Positions 58,995-64,000 of a stretch of DNA of 64,000 nt are shown here, in pieces (the stretch's first letter is position 1; every line of letters starts with the position of its first letter). Source of the DNA: Terriglobia bacterium (GTDB lineage: Bacteria; Acidobacteriota; Terriglobia; Bryobacterales; Bryobacteraceae). The position numbers were made by a program, and so were the translations under genes. The stretch is from assembly GCA_020073345.1 (NCBI GenBank), contig JAIQFI010000001.1:124001-188000 (forward strand). Direction: 5' to 3'. The notes beneath the pieces are model-generated. The model saw only the letters and a list, made by a program, of their open reading frames with translations, searched no databases and was not told the DNA's origin.

Positions 58995-61961
58995 TTATTG
59001 TTGGACGACTCGGACTTTCTGCGAATAGATAAAGCTGTCCTCGGAAATCGTGAGAGGTACGCTTAGGCCCTGCGGCGTCGAATTGGGGACCTTCACGTTC
59101 AGAACGTAAAAGCCCACATAGCCGGGAACTAGTCCTGAAAACAGAACCGGGGCGTCCACGCCCCCGATCTGGACCGTGGGCGTGATCAGCGTCGTAGACA
59201 CCGGGGTGACCGGTGCGGGCTCCCCGTCGTTCACTGGCGGATTTACCGCACCCAGTCCGGTCAGATAAATGATCAGAGTGTCGCCGCGGTGCACCGGATT
59301 GGTGGCGGTGACCACCAGCCCATTACTCTCGCGGACCAGCGCAGGCACATTGGGCACACCGTCGAGCGTCATAAGAAACACCGCGGGCGCGCCCAGGGGC
59401 AGCGTCAGGAAGAATGTATTGCTCACACCGCCGGGAGTGTGCATAACCAGGGCGACGTTGCCCGTAGCCTGGGCCGGCATCTGCGCGTTGACCCGCGTCG
59501 GGGAAACGAACATCATGTGCACGGGCTCGCCATTCACGGTGAGGCAGCTATCGTTGATCACGGTAGGCAGAGGCACCTCGCTGGTGGCCTGGTTGGTCCC
59601 GCTCAGGTTGGTCCCGAGCACGGCCATCAGCCCTCCCGCCGCTACCGGAGACTTCAGGTCCGCCGCGCTCACCACACTGGTGATGAAGGGTGCGGCCACC
59701 AAAGCGTCATACTGGGGCGGTAGCACGGTGATCCCGGAAGTGGTCAAAGCCACGATCTCAGTGCGGCTGGCAAGCATGGTCAGTGTGCGGGTGAACTCCT
59801 GGACGACCGAACCTAACAGGGGCGCTTCCACCACGCCGGTGGGCAGAACGCCCGTGCCATCCGCGGTATTCACGCGTGCCAGCACACCGGGACTGGAAGA
59901 GTTCGGCGCCGACATGAAGAGGCCATTCTGGTCGACGAACACGAAACCCGAAGACAGCCCGTTGGTGGGCTGGATGGTGGCCGTCTGTACCAGGGACGAA
60001 TCAAAAATCATGTTGCCGATGACGTACTGTCCGTAGGCCGAGGCCGCATAGGCTCCCGCCAGCGAGGAAAAGTCCTTGCGGGAAATGGTGAACGAATCGA
60101 CGGTGGCATCGTATAGCATCACGCTGCCGTCCTTGGACGCCAGCATAATGGAGGCGCCGTTGGCCGCCGGCGCCATGACCGTATTCAACAGAAGCTTGTT
60201 CTCATAAACGCCCAACCGGGTGTATTTAGAGGTCGTTCCGGTTTTCAAATCGATGCTGTGAACTTGGGGCTCCTCGCCGCCGCCATCGCGCATCACTGCC
60301 AAGGTGGCCTTGGCAGATGAGGCGATGGATTGTACGTAGCTGCGAGGCGCATTCACCGGAGCGAGAGGCTGCAGGGTGTCCAGATCGAACACGCTGATCA
60401 CGTGGCTGTTGTCGCAGCCCACCAGCAGCTTGGTTCGGTCCCAGGTGATGGTCATCGACATGGGCTTGGTGCAGGTGCGCAGCGTGGTCTTCAGCGTATT
60501 GTTGGAGCCATTAAATACCAGCACCTGGTTCAGGTCCTGACGTAACACGTAAAACTCGTCCTTGGCGGGGTGCGAGATCATGTCGACCAGTGTTCCCGGA
60601 ATATTGATGATCGTGCCCCGCTGGTTCGGCTCGCGAGAGTTCACCAGGACGCGCACCGGGTTGGGAAGGTTCACTGCCCCCGTCGAGGTGAAACTCAGCT
60701 GGGTGGCGGCCGTACCTTTTTGATCGGAAAACGCATTGGGGTCGACCCGCACCGTTATCACGGCGGGAGTCGTGCCCGACTTGGGCGAGACGCTGACCGC
60801 GGCGTTGGAGGACGTGATGCTGAACGGAACTTTGGCGCCGCCCGGATCGGAGAGGATGAACGTCTGTGTTGCCAGAGTCCGGTCGCAGAAATTTCCGCGG
60901 AATACCAGATCCTCAACCGAAGCCGTCAAGCGCGGCGATTGATTGAGATTGCCCACAGGCAGCACCAGGACTCCGGAATCCGAGGAAGCGTACATCGTAT
61001 TGAGATCGCTCGACAGAACCGCACGCCCCGCCAGGTGCTCCGGCAATTGAAGGCGTTCGCGAAGCGTCAGGTTGTCCGCATCGCGCACAGTGAGGACGGG
61101 CGGATCGGTGAGCTTCTGCTGCACTTCCGAATACACCAGTCCCCGCGTGGAATCAACGGCGTGGCCGCCGACGTTCAACGTGCCGAGAGGATTCGGAAAC
61201 TCCGAAGTCCAACGGCCCTGCATATCGGTCATAATCCAGCCCATGGCGGCATAAGTTCCGTCTTGAGCGACGCTGACTGCACGCGGCCCGAGCGGCGGGC
61301 TAGCCGTATAAAGGAAGCTGGAGAGGGTTCGCGACGGTACAAAGTAGCGGAAGATCAGCGTGTCTCCGAAGCCGTAGATCCAGTTCCCGTTGGCAGAGGC
61401 TCCCACCGACGCCGCCACGATGTTGGGCGGAAAACTCTGTGCCGGCTGCGGTATGGTTTTGGCGGCCTGGTCTGGAATCGAGATCAGCACCTGGGTGGCG
61501 CCTACGGCTGGATCGAAGATGAGGAAATTCTTGGTGGTGATCACCAGGGCGTGATTGTCGGAGCCAAAAGCCAGGCCCAGCGGCGGATCCGGCAATAGAA
61601 ACGTCTGCTTCGCATAGTTATTGCGCAGATCGATGAGAGTCAGACCGTTGTTGGGTGAACCGGGCGCGGCAATGTCCCCGTAGTGCGCCACCAGCAGCCA
61701 GTGTCCATCTCCAGAGACGGAAATGGAGCTCGGTTGAGCCATCACGTTTATCGAGGTCTGGATGGCCTGGGTCGCCAGCGACATCACTTCGATACGATTG
61801 GCCGTGAAATTGGCGACATACAACACGCCTCGCGGCTCGTCGAGCGCGACGTCAGAAGCGTGGCCTCCGATCGACACAGCTTTCCCGAACGTCCCTGCCA
61901 TCGCCGCATGGGACAGCAGAAACGCGCTCAACGCCGCCACAAAAAAGAGCTTTCGAAGCAT
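58995..61961 (-). CDS. Large secreted beta-propeller protein with TIGR03437 C-terminal domain
   Basis: A 988-residue secreted protein: signal peptide (about 1-22), beta-propeller of the YVTN/SMP-30 kind in the N-terminal third (GHASDVALDEPRGVLYVANF, ISVSGDGHWLLVAHYGDI), an Ig-like stretch near the middle (FSITSSNAAVSVSPKSGTTP), a second propeller part (VDMISHPAKDEFYVLRQDL) and a C-terminal domain of about 220 residues (VVSAADLKSPVAAGGLMAVL, GLGAVNPPVNDGEPAP, VPGYVGFYVLNVKVP). The last is the Solibacter-specific TIGR03437 domain, and is the best taxonomic pointer in the window. I prefer the ATG at 61961 to one four codons earlier because GGAG is better placed. Confidence 0.8.
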   Translation of the reverse strand: MLRKLFFVAALSAFLLSHAAMAGTFGKAVSIGGHASDVALDEPRGVLYVANFTANRIEVMSLATQAIQTSINVMAQPSSISVSGDGHWLLVAHYGDIAAPGSPNNGLTLIDLRNNYAKQTFLLPDPPLGLAFGSDNHALVITTKNFLIFDPAVGATQVLISIPDQAAKTIPQPAQSFPPNIVAASVGASANGNWIYGFGDTLIFRYFVPSRTLSSFLYTASPPLGPRAVSVAQDGTYAAMGWIMTDMQGRWTSEFPNPLGTLNVGGHAVDSTRGLVYSEVQQKLTDPPVLTVRDADNLTLRERLQLPEHLAGRAVLSSDLNTMYASSDSGVLVLPVGNLNQSPRLTASVEDLVFRGNFCDRTLATQTFILSDPGGAKVPFSITSSNAAVSVSPKSGTTPAVITVRVDPNAFSDQKGTAATQLSFTSTGAVNLPNPVRVLVNSREPNQRGTIINIPGTLVDMISHPAKDEFYVLRQDLNQVLVFNGSNNTLKTTLRTCTKPMSMTITWDRTKLLVGCDNSHVISVFDLDTLQPLAPVNAPRSYVQSIASSAKATLAVMRDGGGEEPQVHSIDLKTGTTSKYTRLGVYENKLLLNTVMAPAANGASIMLASKDGSVMLYDATVDSFTISRKDFSSLAGAYAASAYGQYVIGNMIFDSSLVQTATIQPTNGLSSGFVFVDQNGLFMSAPNSSSPGVLARVNTADGTGVLPTGVVEAPLLGSVVQEFTRTLTMLASRTEIVALTTSGITVLPPQYDALVAAPFITSVVSAADLKSPVAAGGLMAVLGTNLSGTNQATSEVPLPTVINDSCLTVNGEPVHMMFVSPTRVNAQMPAQATGNVALVMHTPGGVSNTFFLTLPLGAPAVFLMTLDGVPNVPALVRESNGLVVTATNPVHRGDTLIIYLTGLGAVNPPVNDGEPAPVTPVSTTLITPTVQIGGVDAPVLFSGLVPGYVGFYVLNVKVPNSTPQGLSVPLTISEDSFIYSQKVRVVQQ

Positions 61962-62179
61962 ACCTGACTCCATCCCTCTCCCAAGATCAACTTACGCTCC
62001 CGGCCGCCGCGCCCGAAAAGAGCGCGGCATGCCGGCCGTGCAGGTTTCTACTCTTGTGCCCGCTCACAGATCCCCGAAGGGCCAACGGCCGCCCGGTTTT
62101 CTGCGTGCTCCCGCGCATAGCCAGGCCAAATGAGGTTCATTCAGCCGGCCATCGCTCCAACTCGCGCTCAAAAGGCGCG

Positions 62180-62275
62180 TTACTCAGCGTTCTTCTTGCG
62201 GCGAAGCACGATGATCCCTAAAAACAGGACCGCCAGAACCGCGCAAACGACTCGAACCGTGGAAGCGTCCAACAT
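62180..62275 (-). CDS. 31-residue single-helix membrane protein beside the tad genes
   Basis: An ATG frame of 31 codons plus stop. The product begins MLDASTVRVV, continues with one hydrophobic helix (about 8-25) and ends with a basic tail RRKKNAE, an orientation that would keep the C terminus in the cytoplasm. GGAGAAAGAGCG directly upstream is a good ribosome-binding site. It lies 64 bases after the tadC stop on the same strand. No family recognised; a small accessory subunit of the pilus machinery is possible but unproved. Confidence 0.6.
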   Translation of the reverse strand: MLDASTVRVVCAVLAVLFLGIIVLRRKKNAE

Positions 62276-62339
62276 CGCTCTTTCTCCTTTCCTGACAAGA
62301 ATTACTTCGACTTCGCTAGCCCCGATCTTTAGGCAGGTA

Positions 62340-63254
62340 CTAGAGATTGTTCATCATGGGTACCAGTTCGCGGACGATTTTCATGGCGACCGGCCCCACC
62401 GTCACAATAAACAGCGACGGCAAAATGCAGAAGAAAATGGGAAAAATCAGTTTCACGCCCAATTTGGCGGCCTTTTCCTCGGCCACTTGGCGGGCTTGGA
62501 TCCGCATAAAATCGGCGTGGGCTCGTAGGCTCTGGGCTACCCCTGTTCCAAAACGGTCCGCCTGAATCAGCACGGCCACCAGTTTTTTTAGGTCGTCCAC
62601 GCCGGTCCGCTCAGCCAAGTTGCGCAGAGCTTCCACGCGCCGCTTACCGGCCTTCAGCTCCAGGTTCACAAAGCCGAATTCCTCACTGATCTCTGGGTGG
62701 GCATGCTCCAACTCCTTGGACACCTGCAAGATAGCCTGATCCAGACCCAATCCGCTTTCGACGCAGACCACCAGCAGATCCAGCGCATTCGGCAGGCCCC
62801 GCGCGATCTGATGCTGGCGGCGGGCCGCCAGGCGACGCACATATTCGTTGGGGCCGAAGAAGCCGACAGCGGCCGCGGCCAGGCCCACGGCGATCCTGTT
62901 GCCGGAATCAGTTGAGACTCCCGCCATAAACGTAATCACCAGCAGGGGGAAGATAATTCCGGTAGCGACCTTAGCGCCGTAGAGAACCTTGAGGGCGCCT
63001 TCCTTGCGGATGCCCGCCCGGATCAGCCGGCGCTGCATCACCGTCACGTCCTTGGGGGACTGGGGAACAAAGTTGCCGAGACGCTTGATGATCTCGTGGA
63101 ACGCCAGGCTGGGATGCTCGCCTTGAACATCGGCTGGCCCCACCGCGCCCACCACGCGCTCCATGGCTTCCTTGGGCCGCACGTACAACTTCATGCCGAC
63201 GGCCGTCGCCACCCCCACCATCGCCACGAAGATCAGAATTGTGAGCAGAAACAT
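62340..63254 (-). CDS. tadC: Tad pilus assembly protein TadC-like (T2SS F domain)
   Basis: A 304-residue inner-membrane protein with a helix at about 1-20, a central T2SSF domain (about 155-290: ARGLPNALDLLVVCVESGLG, LDQAILQVSKELEHAHPEIS, RVEALRNLAERTGVDDLKKL) and C-terminal helices. It forms the membrane platform of a type IVc (Flp/Tad) pilus with TadB. The stop-to-start gap to tadB is 2 bases, so the two are coupled. Confidence 0.88.
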   Translation of the reverse strand: MFLLTILIFVAMVGVATAVGMKLYVRPKEAMERVVGAVGPADVQGEHPSLAFHEIIKRLGNFVPQSPKDVTVMQRRLIRAGIRKEGALKVLYGAKVATGIIFPLLVITFMAGVSTDSGNRIAVGLAAAAVGFFGPNEYVRRLAARRQHQIARGLPNALDLLVVCVESGLGLDQAILQVSKELEHAHPEISEEFGFVNLELKAGKRRVEALRNLAERTGVDDLKKLVAVLIQADRFGTGVAQSLRAHADFMRIQARQVAEEKAAKLGVKLIFPIFFCILPSLFIVTVGPVAMKIVRELVPMMNNL

Positions 63255-63256
63255 GG

Positions 63257-64000
63257 CTAGACCTCGATGTTCACGATTTTCTTCATGATCAAGTACCCGA
63301 GCAGTTGCAGCCCGATACCGGCCGCCATCATGACTTGGCCGACGTCGTCGGTGAAGAAGAATTTCACGTAGTCCGGATTGGTGTAAAACATCAAAACGGC
63401 GACCGCAATCGGGATGCAGCTCAGCGTGGCGGCCGTCATCCTTCCGTGCGCGCTGACCGCCCGGATGCGCCCCCGCAGCTTGAAGCGCTCGCGGATGACG
63501 TAGGCCAGCTTGTCAAGAATTTCGGCCAGGTTGCCGCCCGTGCGCTTCTGCAGCAGCACTGCGGACACAAAGAAGTGCACGTCCAGGGAGGGGACACGCT
63601 TGGCCAGGCCCTGCAAAGCCACCTCGATGGGAAGTCCCAGGTTGTGCTCTTCGAAGGTGCGGCGGAATTCGCCGGACACGGGCTCGGCGAACTCGCGATA
63701 AATCATTTCGAGCGATACGGAAAACGCATGGCCTGCGCGCATGGAACGCGAGATAAACTCCAGCGTTTCCGGGAATATGGCTTCGAATTTCCGCAAACGG
63801 CCCCGGCGCTGAAGCCAGACCCATACGAACGGAGCAGGCGCTGCTACCAGGCCCGCCACCAGAGCGAGCACCTTGGGGATCGGCAGGAACAGCCAGGCGA
63901 CCAGGAATGCCGCGGCGAACGCCATAATGCACAAATGCACCAGACGAGCTGGACTCCAGCGCAAGCCGGCTTGCTCCAGAAACAGCTGGATCTTGGGACC
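63257..64000 (-). CDS. tadB: Tad pilus assembly protein TadB-like, 5' part beyond the window
   Basis: The frame is open to the right edge, so the N terminus is missing; at least 247 residues are present. After two hydrophobic helices (FLVAWLFLPIPKVLALVAGL) a T2SSF domain follows: FPETLEFISRSMRAGHAFSV, NLGLPIEVALQGLAKRVPSL and VSAVLLQKRTGGNLAEILDK, which match TadB. A TTG at 63964 is not the true start, because the upstream codons (IQLFLEQAGL) continue the family's conserved N-terminal region. Confidence 0.88.
   Translation of the reverse strand, partial: GPKIQLFLEQAGLRWSPARLVHLCIMAFAAAFLVAWLFLPIPKVLALVAGLVAAPAPFVWVWLQRRGRLRKFEAIFPETLEFISRSMRAGHAFSVSLEMIYREFAEPVSGEFRRTFEEHNLGLPIEVALQGLAKRVPSLDVHFFVSAVLLQKRTGGNLAEILDKLAYVIRERFKLRGRIRAVSAHGRMTAATLSCIPIAVAVLMFYTNPDYVKFFFTDDVGQVMMAAGIGLQLLGYLIMKKIVNIEV

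Noticed and set aside
60570-61598. A 342-codon plus-strand open frame opposite the TIGR03437 gene
   Set aside because: It is a GC-rich antisense shadow: Arg/His/Gly-rich translation, no domain, no ribosome-binding site, and it lies wholly within a well-supported gene.
1-64000. tRNA, rRNA, CRISPR arrays, insertion sequences, prophage genes
   Set aside because: No gap large enough, no repeat-spacer pattern, no transposase, integrase or structural phage motif was found on either strand.

Overview
The window looks like chromosomal DNA of a Gram-negative acidobacterium close to Candidatus Solibacter / Bryobacter. The GC content is about 60%. There is an lpxB gene for lipid A, a hopanoid-type glycosyltransferase, a PEP-CTERM protein, DUF885 and quinoprotein genes, and above all a large beta-propeller protein ending in the C-terminal domain known as TIGR03437, which was defined on Solibacter proteins. 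No phage, insertion sequence, CRISPR array, rRNA or tRNA was seen. Gene density is very high: same-strand neighbours often overlap by ATGA, GTGA or TGATG, and convergent pairs overlap tail to tail by 4 to 23 bases.

Layout. 1-4191: an oxalate-use cluster (end of an oxalyl-CoA-decarboxylase-like ThDP enzyme, formyl-CoA transferase, a formyl-folate hydrolase/formyltransferase-like protein, a DUF3303 protein, an OxlT-like antiporter). 4229-15306: thioredoxin reductase, DUF2238 membrane protein, a zinc-less M1 peptidase homologue, lpxB, a PQQ dehydrogenase, a TonB-C/Sel1 protein, DUF885 and tyrS. 15400-20375: a minus-strand operon rsmE - ABC permease - ABC ATPase - SGNH protein - MBOAT acyltransferase. 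20399-22530: ruvA-ruvB-folK. 22521-31117: CorC-type protein, penicillin acylase family protein, a twice-frameshifted pseudogene, sthA, an HDOD protein and secreted proteins of unknown role. 31227-35545: accessory-looking genes (low-GC DUF4062 gene, esterase, hpnI-like gene coupled to a vapBC pair). 35623-43748: uppP-ftsK, thioredoxin-like protein, aldehyde dehydrogenase, thrS, and an ECF sigma/anti-sigma pair. 43739-50982: a second sigma/anti-sigma pair, a small helical protein and an AddAB-like helicase-nuclease. 51135-55158: erpA, PEP-CTERM protein, murQ-murA-rhodanese. 55158-57744: three secreted paralogues. 57808-64000: small membrane protein, outer-membrane barrel, the TIGR03437 protein, and a tad (type IVc pilus) locus running off the right edge.

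The most useful cross-cutting observation is that many genes lacking a Shine-Dalgarno site have a TANNNT (-10-like) hexamer 6-10 bases before the start codon, exactly 8 bases in six of them. This is the arrangement expected for leaderless mRNAs. Other points of interest are a double-hairpin repeat of which one copy is intergenic and another lies in frame inside the AddB-like gene, the M1 homologue that has lost every zinc-site residue, and a 31-residue membrane protein downstream of tadC. Gaps over 300 bases are 52294-52620 (described below) and 61962-62339, which contains the 31-codon gene; I see nothing else convincing in the latter.
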